Shown: positions 33,821-43,847, counted from the first letter of the stretch. The stretch is DNA of 64,000 nucleotides from DAOVXM01 sp963746255 (GCA_963746255.1 CAVVAJ010000009.1:1116001-1180000); one strand, 5' to 3'. Notes: generated from the sequence alone by a model not told the origin. Numbers and translations are program-made.

Positions 33821-34657
33821 TTATTCATCAAACGTGAAGGTGGCTTCCGCATAGAAACGAATTGAATTGGAAGCCATCTTTTCCATCAACCATTCCTGCA
33901 GCCAACCTTGCTTCTTGTCCAAATCCCAATCCGCTGCCATCACATCCAAGGGGATGTTTATGTTCAGGGCTCTGTTCGGAATGATGTGTCTGGTGATACC
34001 GCTGGGCACACGCCCCCCATTCTTCACTGTTGTAAGAATATCACTGGGCATGATTTGAGGGAACACGACGATGGCGATCATACCCGGGTAAAATGGCTCT
34101 TGTAATTCCCAAACATCATTCGACGCTCGGAAAATGTCAGCCCGCCCTCGATAAGCGTTAACAATCGCCGACAGAATCCCGATATTCGGGTCTGGACAAC
34201 CTTGAGGACCACATACAATACGGACGCCTTCTTTAAGTACGATATATGCCAGTGCATTGTTAGTTGCCAAAGCTTCACGAGCTTCCAACAAGCTGCATGG
34301 AATGGTCTCCAAGTCATCCGCTGATAGCAGAGCGGTTTCGAATTCTTCCAGGGACATCCCCGAAATAACATGATGCCATGTATCCAAGGTCATGCCAGGG
34401 TCGCCATAGCTGACAATTTGTGTAACGATATGCGGGATATCCAAGATAATCATCGCCATCGATCGATTTGCACCATCTAACACAACAAACTGATCGGTTC
34501 CAGGTATCGCGGCGCTGATAGGTGGGTGTTTTAAATAACCATCTTGACGGAGCCGTTCTGCCAGATTTGACAGTCGCCTAGGGTCAGAATCCTCGTGCGG
34601 AATCAACAACTGGCTAGGCAGCATCCGCAAATCGGGTAGAGCAGTGCTATCTCTCAT
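33821..34657 (-). CDS. ParB/Srx-like protein of the SerK/SbnI type
   Basis: 278 residues. The N-terminal third has an LIPHEDSDPRRLSNLAERLRQDG...HPPI...VLDGANRSMAM pattern, a ParB/sulfiredoxin-like nucleotide-binding fold also found in the free-serine kinases SbnI and archaeal SerK. The C-terminal half matches no domain I recognise. No partitioning system is nearby, so chromosome segregation is unlikely; a small-molecule kinase or nucleotide-binding regulator is a better guess. Start is the only good ATG. 140 bp separate it from the UspA gene upstream on the same strand. Confidence 0.6.
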   Translation of the reverse strand: MRDSTALPDLRMLPSQLLIPHEDSDPRRLSNLAERLRQDGYLKHPPISAAIPGTDQFVVLDGANRSMAMIILDIPHIVTQIVSYGDPGMTLDTWHHVISGMSLEEFETALLSADDLETIPCSLLEAREALATNNALAYIVLKEGVRIVCGPQGCPDPNIGILSAIVNAYRGRADIFRASNDVWELQEPFYPGMIAIVVFPQIMPSDILTTVKNGGRVPSGITRHIIPNRALNINIPLDVMAADWDLDKKQGWLQEWLMEKMASNSIRFYAEATFTFDE

Positions 34658-34797
34658 CGGACAACTTCCTTCCCATGATGGAATTCTGATCGATCAGGAA
34701 ACAGTAATTGAATAATCAAAGGATTATACCAATACGCTAGAACTATAAAAATTCTTGCTGGAATATCATACAAAAGGTTGCTGGATGAGCATCGCAG

Positions 34798-35613
34798 TCA
34801 AGAAGATCTACCATGTACGACAAGTACCGAGCAAGGTGCACGGGAAACCAACTCTTTCGGGATATCGACCAATAATAGACCCAAACCATACTGTTTAGAT
34901 CCACTGACAACAATGAGATCTGGGTTCTGTCTTTCTGCTGCCCGTAATATTTCCTCTGCTGGGGCGCCATGGCGCAGCTCAATATTGGTATCCACGCCAA
35001 GTGCACGAAGTTGTTCTGCATGTGATCTTAAGTTTCCTGCAATCGGAGTATCAGATTGCAGGAGTTCGGTTAGCGTCTCTTCCATCGTCTGTAAGCCAGT
35101 GTACATCGCGGGAAGTTCGCCGGTCACATGCAGCATCGTTACTTGGGCAGCTAAACCCTGAGCGATCTTTCCCGCTAGATTGATGGCTGGATCAACAACA
35201 TGCTGGGCCGAATCTGTCACTAAAATGTTCTCGATTCGTTCGCTCGGATTGCGGACAACCAATACGGAAATCTTTGCTTGGGCAGCTAAACGCTTTGCTA
35301 ACTCACCGACAAAAATATCGCTGATAGAGAAGTGCTCGCGAGTACCAACAATAAACAAATCGTATCTATCGATGGAGGTTTCCGCTAGAATTTCATCGAT
35401 TGGTGTGCCGTGGCGGACAATTCGCGCAGCAGGTTGGGACGGTAGGACATCAGCCGCCTGTTTAAGCACCTGTTGCCCGATTGCAGGATCTTCATTCACT
35501 CGTCTAGCTGTCAACAGGGAAACTTCGGAATCAAGCGCTTGAATAATTTGACTCCCAAATTCAATTGTCGGTACCGCATATGGAAAATCCCGGATACATA
35601 ATAATGTGTGCAT
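34798..35613 (-). CDS. Tandem universal stress protein (UspA) domains
   Basis: 271 residues in two Usp repeats (about 1-140 and 141-271). Each ends with a nucleotide-loop-like segment (VGTREHFSISD...SVLVVRNPS and VSGSKQYGLG...SVLVVHGRS). The GxxGxxxxxxxxxG(S/T) loop is incomplete in both, so ATP binding is uncertain. The gene lies 9 bp downstream of the TauE permease gene on the same strand, suggesting co-expression. Tandem Usp proteins are typical of stress or starvation physiology. Confidence 0.88.
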   Translation of the reverse strand: MHTLLCIRDFPYAVPTIEFGSQIIQALDSEVSLLTARRVNEDPAIGQQVLKQAADVLPSQPAARIVRHGTPIDEILAETSIDRYDLFIVGTREHFSISDIFVGELAKRLAAQAKISVLVVRNPSERIENILVTDSAQHVVDPAINLAGKIAQGLAAQVTMLHVTGELPAMYTGLQTMEETLTELLQSDTPIAGNLRSHAEQLRALGVDTNIELRHGAPAEEILRAAERQNPDLIVVSGSKQYGLGLLLVDIPKELVSRAPCSVLVVHGRSS

Positions 35614-35622
35614 AGTGATTGC

Positions 35623-36531
35623 TTAGAATTGGCCTCCAAGGATTCCTAATAGTCTGAGAACGACAAGTACTGCACCGATAAATGGGAGGAATGAGAATAA
35701 CATCCGTATACGCGGACCAACAAAGAAACGGGTCGAGACCGCACCAATTTGAGCCCCAACAGCGGCACCAGTATGCATGACCAGAGCCATAAAGATATCG
35801 ACATTACCCTTTATTGCGTGGGTGAGCGTACCGTAGCCTGCAGAAAAAATGATTTCAAACAAATCCGTGCCGATCGCCACATGGGTGGGAACGCCTAGAA
35901 CATAAACAAGCAGCGGCATACGCACGAAACCCCCACCTACGCCCAGGAACCCTGCTAACAGTCCGCTGAACAAACCTACCCCCAGCACACTCCAGAGTGA
36001 TATGGATATTATTCCGGAGGATGGGAAAGATATCATGGGAGGTATTTGAATACCGTGAACTCGCTGAGCCAACCCAGAAAACCCTACTGCATCGCGAGCG
36101 GAAATTCGCTCCGTCCGGATCAAGCGTACGGCTTTGGCACTCTCGACAAAGGTGAAGCTGCCAATCAGTAGAAGAATAAAGACATATGCCCACCCAATCA
36201 CTTGGTCTGCTTTACCGGTATTTGTTAACAGTTCAACTAGCTGAGCACCAACCTCAACCCCGAAGACCGTCCCGATAACCATGATGAAACCGAGCTTAAT
36301 GTCAACATGACCTAACACCCTATGCCGTCGAGATGCCACGATGGATTTTCCGGTCATATGAGCGAGATCCGTACCGACCACGAAGTTCATCGGGACGCCA
36401 ATGAGGAACATGAAGGGACCAGCGATGAAGCCACCACCAACCCCAAAAAAGCCACCCAGAATACCAACCAGAAAGCCAACACCGGCTAAATAGAGCGGAT
36501 TAACAGTGACTTCAGAAATTGGGAATTCCAT
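35623..36531 (-). CDS. TauE/SafE-family membrane permease
   Basis: 302 residues with about eight hydrophobic helices. GFFGVGGGFIAGPFM near residue 25 and GFLGVGGGFVRMPLLVYVLGVP near residue 200 are the repeated TauE/SafE motifs. Members export sulfite or organosulfonates or import anions. It sits between the small membrane protein (4 bp upstream) and UspA. It may handle sulfur oxyanions, fitting a Qmo/Hdr-containing organism, but the substrate is not inferable. Confidence 0.9.
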   Translation of the reverse strand: MEFPISEVTVNPLYLAGVGFLVGILGGFFGVGGGFIAGPFMFLIGVPMNFVVGTDLAHMTGKSIVASRRHRVLGHVDIKLGFIMVIGTVFGVEVGAQLVELLTNTGKADQVIGWAYVFILLLIGSFTFVESAKAVRLIRTERISARDAVGFSGLAQRVHGIQIPPMISFPSSGIISISLWSVLGVGLFSGLLAGFLGVGGGFVRMPLLVYVLGVPTHVAIGTDLFEIIFSAGYGTLTHAIKGNVDIFMALVMHTGAAVGAQIGAVSTRFFVGPRIRMLFSFLPFIGAVLVVLRLLGILGGQF

Positions 36532-36535
36532 TGAT

Positions 36536-36799
36536 CTACTCGGAGCGCTTTAGCCCAAACCTTTTTATTAAGGCGGAGGTAAATGCTTCCAACAGCACTG
36601 CTTGAGCGACAATTAACACCAGAGCGAGAACCGCGTAGGCAGTTAAATTGTTATCATATAGATATTTCAACGGATCTGCTAAATACCGTAATGCAAGCAG
36701 GAAATAGAAGGTAACCATTCCCCCATAAATTACCAACTCAATCGCAAAATTCAGGATAAACCGTTTCAATTCTTGGCGGGTATATCTGGATTCAATCAA
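36536..36799 (-). CDS. Small membrane protein of unknown function
   Basis: 87 residues with two hydrophobic segments (about 17-37 and 50-72). ATG at 36799 is preceded by a GGAG-like site; stop lies 4 bp before the TauE ATG, so the two are almost certainly co-transcribed and it may be a permease accessory. I do not recognise a family. Confidence 0.7.
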   Translation of the reverse strand: MIESRYTRQELKRFILNFAIELVIYGGMVTFYFLLALRYLADPLKYLYDNNLTAYAVLALVLIVAQAVLLEAFTSALIKRFGLKRSE

Positions 36800-36950
36800 G
36801 TAACACCACTCCTTCCCTAGATTTCGAAGGCAGGTTCGAAATAAATCTTGGTGAACGGACGATGCTGGTTTATCCTGACTGGAATATCAAGATCGCGTTA
36901 GTATAGTGATTTTACAAGTTGAGAGATTTTATCAGAATAAATCGATTAAA

Positions 36951-36984
36951 ACAAAAAAGACCGCCCGGTTATTCGGGCAGTCTT
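36951..36984 (-). terminator. Rho-independent terminator after the 133-residue secreted protein
   Basis: On the minus strand an 11-bp stem (with one G.U pair) formed by 36974-36984 and 36957-36967 around a 6-nt loop is followed by TTTTTTGTTTTAAT. Confidence 0.85.
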
Positions 36985-37013
36985 CTGAATGCTTAGCAGA
37001 TGGTGTAATTTAC

Positions 37014-37415
37014 TTACTTTACGTAGCAGGTGGGAACACGGCCGGGTCCTTGCTCATGAGCCTGCAAGCGGACATCAGCACCGTTCGGGATGTCATAAGG
37101 TCCACAGCTGAAGAGCATAGCAAAAGAACCCTGATCGAGGAAATTCAAAGTGTAAATTCCACCGGGCAGATTAGCTTCCACACGGTCCAAATATTCCATC
37201 GGAAGATAAGCCAATGGCTGACCATTGCGCACTACCTGAACAAATACCGGAGCTTCACGGGTTAGACCGATCTCATCACCCTTCACGTAGTGATAAGCAG
37301 AAATGAAGAAGCTGGTGGGTTCTTCGTGCTCAGCTGCGAGTGCAGTCCCAGCTCCGAATGCCAGGGGTAGTACTAATGCTGCTGCGATTGCGACCAATAA
37401 GATTTTGCTTTTCAT
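37014..37415 (-). CDS. Small secreted protein, function unknown
   Basis: 133 residues. The start MKSKILLVAIAAALVLPLAFGAGTALAAEH is a clear Sec signal peptide with cleavage after ALA. The mature 105 residues contain two Cys (about positions 106 and 131) and end CYVK. GGAGG precedes the ATG. A strong terminator follows, so it is a monocistronic or last gene of its unit. I recognise no family; the strong RBS and terminator suggest an abundant secreted product. Confidence 0.8.
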   Translation of the reverse strand: MKSKILLVAIAAALVLPLAFGAGTALAAEHEEPTSFFISAYHYVKGDEIGLTREAPVFVQVVRNGQPLAYLPMEYLDRVEANLPGGIYTLNFLDQGSFAMLFSCGPYDIPNGADVRLQAHEQGPGRVPTCYVK

Positions 37416-37646
37416 GATATTCCTCCAAAACTATAGTTGATTAAGTTTGATAAATCACTAACGGTTAAATTGTATATTAATGATCTACCTTGTCTATATT
37501 CTATAGGAATGCAATCATTTTGTCAAGGTTTTTACTATGTATTATTATTAGTGTTTGCTCATATTTCCATGATCGCCCGTATGTGTCCCATAAAAACAAA
37601 GCAGACATAAAAATCATGTCTGCCAACAATTTACAAAAGTATAATT

Positions 37647-39629
37647 CTATGATCCTCTTCTGTTCAGCACAATCGGGAGAAAACTGACCGACTCACATGG
37701 TGCAACGCAAATAAAGCTTCCATATGCACTGTACGGGATGGGGTTTCCCTGCGGGTCCGAGAAAGTATCCGGCTGCACCAGCAGCTGTGTGATCTCTCCC
37801 CCGGTGCCTAGAGCATGGAAGATCAAGTCAACCAAATGGGGAAAACCGTCCACACCAGAAACTGAGGAAAGACTGAAACGCAGCGTATCGCTGGCGCTGC
37901 CATCACGCTCAAAATCCAGGTCACAATTCCCCACCTCAAACAAACCACTCGGGTCCAGCTCACACGCCACTGCCTCCACCACGCTGGGATCGTAGCTCAG
38001 ATCTATTACTGCATCACCGATACCCGGCGGCTGGAGGTGGCTGGCACCAATGGTTATCGTTATTGGGTCATCAGGCTCAACGATACCATACCCCGTCCAA
38101 ATGAACGGCGCTGGCGTTGGGGTTGGTGTAGGCGTTGGCGTCGGTGTGGGTGTGTTGGTAGGTTTTGGTGTCGGAGTTGGTGCTTCTAGAAGGCTGAAAC
38201 GCATTGCACTGAAGGAAATCGTCTTGCTGAAATCTGTTTCACCGTTCAAGTCAGATAACTCCACTTTTCCCGAAGTACCTTTATCGAATTGAAAAGTACC
38301 CAAACCGACCCACTGATCAGCCAGCGGTGCCTGATCGCGAGATACGGTCGACTTTCCATCGGTATGATGGATCATATAGCGCGCATCCGATGTATCCCAG
38401 TATATCGTCCTACTCAAGCAATACCAATTTATCGAAGGGTGGTCCGGCACATACGCCTCAACCCGATACTTCCCCGCGACTGGCAGGTTTGGCACCCATT
38501 CTGCCGAGTTTGTTGAGTAGGCTTCGGTTTTCACATTCAGCGTCAGATATGCTTTATTCCCATCGTAGCCATCGATCGCATACCAATTATCCACACATGT
38601 GTCACCCACAATGGCCGGTTCGAATTTAGTCGGTTGTTTTACAACCACCTCTTGAGAAACTGGATCGTCCCAGCCATCGGTCCACAAAAAAGTCACATCC
38701 ACCCAATCGTTGTTCCCTGGCAGCAATCCAATATCAATGCTGAGATCGCGCGCCAAGTCTATACCATAGGGTGCAGTGACAATCCTATCGTACTGATCCA
38801 AACCTCCGTTATAACCATCAAAAAATGCGGCTTGGGCTTCCGGAATGCCAACGGGTAAATCGGTAAACATCCGCCGGGGCGTCGGGTCGTTGATCGTTGC
38901 CCAATAGGTATCATCAAGGTTCCAAGGACCTGCCTCCAACACTTTCACTGTTGCGCTTGCACCTTTATAAGCTACTTTCACTCGATAATCACCACCTGGA
39001 ACATAGCCATAGCCAGAACAGCCCTCATCCCACCCGATATTGGAAAACTTTACACACTTATCTGGCAAGGCGACCGTGTAAGCGCTGGAATCGAAACGCG
39101 TAGCATATATCGAATAAGTACGCGGGCCGGTCTCGGTTGATGCAGAGGTATGAAGCGCCTTTTCGGTCAACCAACGCTGCTCAATCCACTCTACGAGTAA
39201 TGGGTACATTTCCGAACCCAATGCGATTTCCAACTCAGTGTTGGAGGCACGGACGACATCCAAGACCTTTTGGTTATATTTAGTTGCCTCCAGCAAATCT
39301 TTCTTCTCCTTATCGTTCAATTTACTCTTGGCAATAATCTCGCGGCTTTCCTGTTCCAGCTTGCGGATCTCTTCACCATCGCGCAACGCTATCTCCTGAA
39401 TAGCAAGAAATTGCTCTTCGCTCAATCCCACCTCCTCTTTGAGCAGATCTGCTAAACTTGCAGTGAAAAAAAAGTACTCCAGGACAGGTTTTCGGCCCCA
39501 GACAGGCAAGCCTGCCAGATCAGGCTGTGCTAACCCGCTCGAGCGAACAACTAACGCCGCGCTCACAACCATAAGAAGTGAAGCGAGTGCAATCCATCTT
39601 ATATGCACGCTTTTAGTTGGATTTTGCAT
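37647..39629 (-). CDS. Exported multi-domain protein with cohesin-type C-terminus
   Basis: 660 residues. A signal/anchor (about 10-33) is followed by an Spy/LTXXQ-like helical segment with DxxRxG-type coils (about 60-130, LSEEQFLAIQEIALRDGEEIRKLEQES). The middle holds two golvesin/CBM-like beta domains (about 195-480). A (TP)n linker at about 500-520, encoded by the GGTGTTGGCGT-type repeat at 38112-38170, precedes a cohesin-like domain (about 525-650). No catalytic motif is seen. It follows the PQQ-cytochrome gene by 42 bp on the same strand and may be a surface scaffold or binding protein of the same complex. Confidence 0.68.
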   Translation of the reverse strand: MQNPTKSVHIRWIALASLLMVVSAALVVRSSGLAQPDLAGLPVWGRKPVLEYFFFTASLADLLKEEVGLSEEQFLAIQEIALRDGEEIRKLEQESREIIAKSKLNDKEKKDLLEATKYNQKVLDVVRASNTELEIALGSEMYPLLVEWIEQRWLTEKALHTSASTETGPRTYSIYATRFDSSAYTVALPDKCVKFSNIGWDEGCSGYGYVPGGDYRVKVAYKGASATVKVLEAGPWNLDDTYWATINDPTPRRMFTDLPVGIPEAQAAFFDGYNGGLDQYDRIVTAPYGIDLARDLSIDIGLLPGNNDWVDVTFLWTDGWDDPVSQEVVVKQPTKFEPAIVGDTCVDNWYAIDGYDGNKAYLTLNVKTEAYSTNSAEWVPNLPVAGKYRVEAYVPDHPSINWYCLSRTIYWDTSDARYMIHHTDGKSTVSRDQAPLADQWVGLGTFQFDKGTSGKVELSDLNGETDFSKTISFSAMRFSLLEAPTPTPKPTNTPTPTPTPTPTPTPAPFIWTGYGIVEPDDPITITIGASHLQPPGIGDAVIDLSYDPSVVEAVACELDPSGLFEVGNCDLDFERDGSASDTLRFSLSSVSGVDGFPHLVDLIFHALGTGGEITQLLVQPDTFSDPQGNPIPYSAYGSFICVAPCESVSFLPIVLNRRGS

Positions 39630-39671
39630 TGCGGTCTTATACCATGATTCCCCTCACCGCAATGTTAGGGT

Positions 39672-42600
39672 TTATTTAATTTGATAAGGTAGAAATACTT
39701 TATACGCGTAGTCGCTGGCGCGCACCATCACCACTGGTGGGCTCTTCAAATCGTCCCAAATGAGCCCCAAATTATATCCATCGACGCCACCGCGCGTTCG
39801 CAAGAAATCAATGTACTCTTTCGATGCGGTTTGGTAGTAAAGCGTGGCAGTTACCACTCGTGTCTCTTGGGGGACTTGAAAAGTTGTCTCATCCCAATAC
39901 TGCCCAGGCTGGTAAACCGCGCCCACAGGCTGTAATATCCTGCTATTCAATGCATCCTCCGAAAATCCTCGTGGGGGGATGCGGTTATCTTTTATCACGG
40001 TGTTGTTAAGCACAAAATGAAAGCTCTCCCCGGATGGTAAGCCCAACACCTGCGCCAAATCCGGGGTGATGCCTTGTTTGATCTCATATACTTTTGCATC
40101 ACTCGCCAATATACCATTTGTCGAATCGTAATACCCAGATTCATAGACTAGCTTTCCCTGTCCATCGAGAGCTTTTAGATTTATCCACATCCGTCTGCCC
40201 TCAGCGTAGCCGGTCGGCAGCTTGTGACCAGACTCATTGGTCACCTTAACCACAGCGCTCTTATTTGTGCCGCTGTGTTGAAGTGTGACGGAAAGCATTG
40301 CTGCCTTACGCAGCATATCCTCACTTGCCTGCAGTGTCTCTGCCAGGTGCGCCGAATCGGTCGCCGCGTTCAGTCGCCAGCGGCTGTCCTGCAGGATCTG
40401 CGGGGTCCAGGTATTTGCCCCCACAAATCCATGAATGGGCAAGCAGCCATTTGTTTGGCAATCACGGAACTCGCCCTGCTCGGCTGCACGTCCGGAGCTG
40501 CGTACCATGTGGCAATCCTGACAAGCTCCCACTACACCATCTGGAAGTTCACCAGCAAACTGCGGCGCGTATACACCGCTGGTTGCGTACTGGCTGTTGA
40601 GCCATTCGTCATAGGTGGTCTCAATTGGGAAAAGCTGTCCATTTTCGTATGATTCGGCTGGTTGGTCTATCTCATTTAACACATACTCCTGTGCCGCTTC
40701 ATCCCACGAAAGCAACGGATTGTTCACGTTGTGGCACGACCCGCACAAACGGGAACGAGTTATGTAATCGGTTTGATCTTTTCCATGAAAATTAGTCTGG
40801 TATGTGCTCAATGGTAAATGATAGGCAAATTCCAGCCCAAGCGAAAAGGGGCCGCGCCGGTGATCTTCGGGGTCTACGACCAGCATTGCACTTCCCGATT
40901 GAGTTGCCGGCAGCGTGGTTGTGAGCGCCTGGCGGATGTTCACATCACGATCCCAGACCTCATCAGGTGAGGCATTGTTATCTGGGGTAGGATCGACCAT
41001 ACGGTGGCAGATTGCACAAGCAACCCCTGATTCGATATCACCTGGCAGCAGTGCCAGGCCATCAGGTGAAGCGCTCCGTCCTTCAAACCAGCCAATCGGC
41101 GTGTGGCAGCGCAGGCAATACTCTCCTGCATTGGGAGCATCGTGATTGGCAACTGAAAGAGCCGCCCACATTAATGGGTCGCGACCGGCTTGGGACATCA
41201 TGCTGCCGCGCCATTGATCATAGATCATTTCAGAATGGCAGCGATCGCAGGAAACCGACAAGGGCAGCTTATCGTTCAATTGGTTTGGTTGGGTGCCGGG
41301 GAAGATGAAGTCCCTGCTAGTTGAAGAGACGACCGGTTTCGGGATATTCAAGGATGCCGAGAGCGTTAGAAGATCGAGCTCAGGACTGCTAATTTGGGCG
41401 TGGTTAATAATGCTGCCACTAGAACCAACGTTTACTAAAGTCTGGTAAGTTATCGTCACAGCCTGGGCGCCAGGAAGCGCTCCTTGCCAGTGCAGGGTGG
41501 GCTGTTGGGAATCGTCTACCACACCATGGGACGCGCTAAGCGAATCTGTCACGTAAGCCAAGCCAGCTGGGACACTATCAGTCAATATCAGCGAATTCGC
41601 ACTCGCGGTTCCCGTGTTTATCAAACTGATTGTGTAGGTGATGATCTCACCTTGGTCAGCGTAGGGCGAATGGGGATTTTTCGTTGAGGTACTGAGATCA
41701 GGTTTAGGTCCCTGAGCGTCTGCTAACCGCCGAATAGTGCCGCCATAGTAATCAAGCACATACATCTCCCCATTTTCATCCTCACCGAACGCACTGATAT
41801 TGAAGTTAGTATCCAATTCCAGGGTCGGAGTGGACCAGGTGCTGGCGGAGATTTTGTACGTACTCCAGATCTTCCCTTGAACGAAGTCCGCGTAAAAATA
41901 GTGTCCTTTCAAATTGGGGTACTCGCTGCCCCGGTAGACGTAACCACCGCTAATGGACTGCCCATCAGAATGCGAGTACTCAGCAATCGGATCGATGAAT
42001 TGACTGGTCAAAACAGGGTCATCACATGGCGGTGAGGTGCTGTATATATGAGTCCCTTCTTGACAGCGCCATCCGAAATTTATTTCACCGGACGTACCAG
42101 CGGTGACATAATCCACTTCTTCCCACAGGTTCTGGCCCACATCAGCGATAAAAATATCCCCATTTTGACGATCGAAACTGAACCGCCAGGGGTTGCGCAA
42201 GCCTAACGCCCATATCTCATCGCGCCCATCAACCCCAACGTATGGGTTATCCGGTGGAATCCCATAGGGATCGCCGCTAATTACATCAATCCGCAGCATT
42301 TTCCCGAGCAAACTGCTCTTGTTTTGAGCGTTATTTTGGGGATCTCCTCCACTGCCCCCATCACCCATACCGATATAAAGATAGCCGTCGGAGCCGAAAG
42401 CAAGCTGCCCCCCATTATGATTAGCATAAGGTTGGTCGATGGTCAACAGTATTTTTGCGCTCTGCAAATCTGCCTGGTTTGGATCAGCTGAGACAGAATA
42501 ACGGGCTATTACACTAGCACCATCAGCTAACCGTGTGTAATAGACGTAAAAATATCCGTTGTTAGTGTAATTGGGATGAAAAGCCAACCCCAATAAACCC

Positions 42601-42977
42601 TGTTCGCCGCAGCAGGTAATCAACTCGGGGAGCGCCAAGAAAGGCTCGCTAATAACAACCCCTCCATCGAAAATGCGTACATACCCTGTTTGCTCGGCAA
42701 TAAATATCCGTTGGCTCCCATCGCCAGCATGCGTGGCTTGAACAGGTCTTTGGAGTCCACTTGCCACGATATCATCAACGACGATCTGGATATCCACCGC
42801 ATCGGCGCTGCTGGTATTTATCCAATCCGCGCTTTGCTGTTCACTATGTTTGGTTGGTAGCAAGAAATGGTCGCCGCGTACGGCGATTGGCTTAGTTAGA
42901 ACGATGAACAAGCCCAGAAAAACACACGTCGTGAGCACAGCGGGGATAATTAATCGCGGAATATAGTATTTCATCAT
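39672..42977 (-). CDS. PQQ sugar dehydrogenase - DUF11 - pentaheme cytochrome fusion
   Basis: 1101 residues. An N-terminal signal/anchor (about 8-28) is followed by a soluble aldose/glucose dehydrogenase-type beta-propeller (about 60-410, with CCGEQGLLGLAFHP, NHNGGQLAFGSDGYLYIGMGDGG and GLRNPWRFSFD). A DUF11/CARDB-like repeat lies at about 425-530. The cytochrome part (about 555-860) has five CxxCH heme sites: CDRCH, CLRCH, CAICH, CGSCH, CQDCH. A beta-rich C-terminus completes it. PQQ dehydrogenases normally pass electrons to a separate cytochrome; here donor and acceptor are one polypeptide. Located in the multiheme cluster. A PQQ biosynthesis operon is not in the window. Confidence 0.85.
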   Translation of the reverse strand: MMKYYIPRLIIPAVLTTCVFLGLFIVLTKPIAVRGDHFLLPTKHSEQQSADWINTSSADAVDIQIVVDDIVASGLQRPVQATHAGDGSQRIFIAEQTGYVRIFDGGVVISEPFLALPELITCCGEQGLLGLAFHPNYTNNGYFYVYYTRLADGASVIARYSVSADPNQADLQSAKILLTIDQPYANHNGGQLAFGSDGYLYIGMGDGGSGGDPQNNAQNKSSLLGKMLRIDVISGDPYGIPPDNPYVGVDGRDEIWALGLRNPWRFSFDRQNGDIFIADVGQNLWEEVDYVTAGTSGEINFGWRCQEGTHIYSTSPPCDDPVLTSQFIDPIAEYSHSDGQSISGGYVYRGSEYPNLKGHYFYADFVQGKIWSTYKISASTWSTPTLELDTNFNISAFGEDENGEMYVLDYYGGTIRRLADAQGPKPDLSTSTKNPHSPYADQGEIITYTISLINTGTASANSLILTDSVPAGLAYVTDSLSASHGVVDDSQQPTLHWQGALPGAQAVTITYQTLVNVGSSGSIINHAQISSPELDLLTLSASLNIPKPVVSSTSRDFIFPGTQPNQLNDKLPLSVSCDRCHSEMIYDQWRGSMMSQAGRDPLMWAALSVANHDAPNAGEYCLRCHTPIGWFEGRSASPDGLALLPGDIESGVACAICHRMVDPTPDNNASPDEVWDRDVNIRQALTTTLPATQSGSAMLVVDPEDHRRGPFSLGLEFAYHLPLSTYQTNFHGKDQTDYITRSRLCGSCHNVNNPLLSWDEAAQEYVLNEIDQPAESYENGQLFPIETTYDEWLNSQYATSGVYAPQFAGELPDGVVGACQDCHMVRSSGRAAEQGEFRDCQTNGCLPIHGFVGANTWTPQILQDSRWRLNAATDSAHLAETLQASEDMLRKAAMLSVTLQHSGTNKSAVVKVTNESGHKLPTGYAEGRRMWINLKALDGQGKLVYESGYYDSTNGILASDAKVYEIKQGITPDLAQVLGLPSGESFHFVLNNTVIKDNRIPPRGFSEDALNSRILQPVGAVYQPGQYWDETTFQVPQETRVVTATLYYQTASKEYIDFLRTRGGVDGYNLGLIWDDLKSPPVVMVRASDYAYKVFLPYQIK

Positions 42978-43095
42978 TCACCCTCCATATCCATGAACTA
43001 CCATCTGCCCATGCCAATGAGGTTATGTGTCTACAAAAAGCGCGATAGACAATCTTTACTCTATCAGTCCAGATTGGTATACAGGTTATCACTAA

Positions 43096-43764
43096 TTACG
43101 GAACCCGTTGGTTAAGTCGTTTTAACAGCTCGTTGAGGGGGATATCCGCCAGCGAGTTTAGGCACAGATCGGCCTGTTCAAGTGACAGCTGGCGTGTAAT
43201 GACATTCGGCACTGCAACTGTAAATATGTCGGCTGCTTTTGCCGCAGCCACACCATTGGGCGAATCTTCAAAAACAACTGCCTGGTCAGGCCTCATGCCA
43301 AGCTTCTCAAGAGACACTAAGTACAGATCAGGAGCAGGTTTCGTGTTTGTCACATCATCGCTACCCAAGATCGAGTCGAAGAACTCTGTTAGGTCTAACC
43401 GCTGGAGATGCCCGGTAACCCAGGCGCAGGAGGAACTGGATGCCAAACCGATCTTCAATCCGAGCTCGCGACCTAACCGCAGGTAGTTTTCCACACCTGG
43501 CAAGATCGGCTGATCAGCGATCAACTCGAGTTCCCTTTGGCGACGCGGGGGTCCCAACTTCACCCGATCGACATTGCGCCCTAACTGGCGCTCAAGTTCG
43601 TCAAATGGATCGAAACTGCCTTCCGACCTCCCGATCGTGTCACTCCAGATATCAAAAGGGATTTCGCACCCCAGGGAATGGTAGAGTTCCCGCCAAGATT
43701 GGTATATTGGATGCTCAGTCTCTAGAATCAAGCCATCAAAATCAAAAATTAAAGCTCGTATCAT
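43096..43764 (-). CDS. HAD hydrolase, beta-phosphoglucomutase type
   Basis: 222 residues from ATG 43764 (a GGAG site lies 4 nt upstream; a longer start at 43794 adds 10 residues). IFDFDGLILETE is motif I; GLASSSSCAWV is motif II; KPAPDLYLVSLEKLGM and VFEDSPNGVAAAKAAD are motif III/IV. The cap-1 structure fits beta-phosphoglucomutase or a sugar-phosphate phosphatase. Its place between cytochrome genes and an HD nucleotidase gene does not reveal the substrate. Confidence 0.9.
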   Translation of the reverse strand: MIRALIFDFDGLILETEHPIYQSWRELYHSLGCEIPFDIWSDTIGRSEGSFDPFDELERQLGRNVDRVKLGPPRRQRELELIADQPILPGVENYLRLGRELGLKIGLASSSSCAWVTGHLQRLDLTEFFDSILGSDDVTNTKPAPDLYLVSLEKLGMRPDQAVVFEDSPNGVAAAKAADIFTVAVPNVITRQLSLEQADLCLNSLADIPLNELLKRLNQRVP

Positions 43765-43847
43765 TCGTCTCCATATTTTTCCAATTACTTGCAACCGTCC
43801 AACCTGGGTACCGATCCAGTATCCTGATGTGAATTAGCCCATAATTC

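Noticed and set aside
38112..38170. Short GGTGTTGGCGT-type tandem repeats, at first like a satellite or CRISPR
   Set aside because: They encode the (TP)n linker of the 660-residue protein on the minus strand; no spacer pattern.
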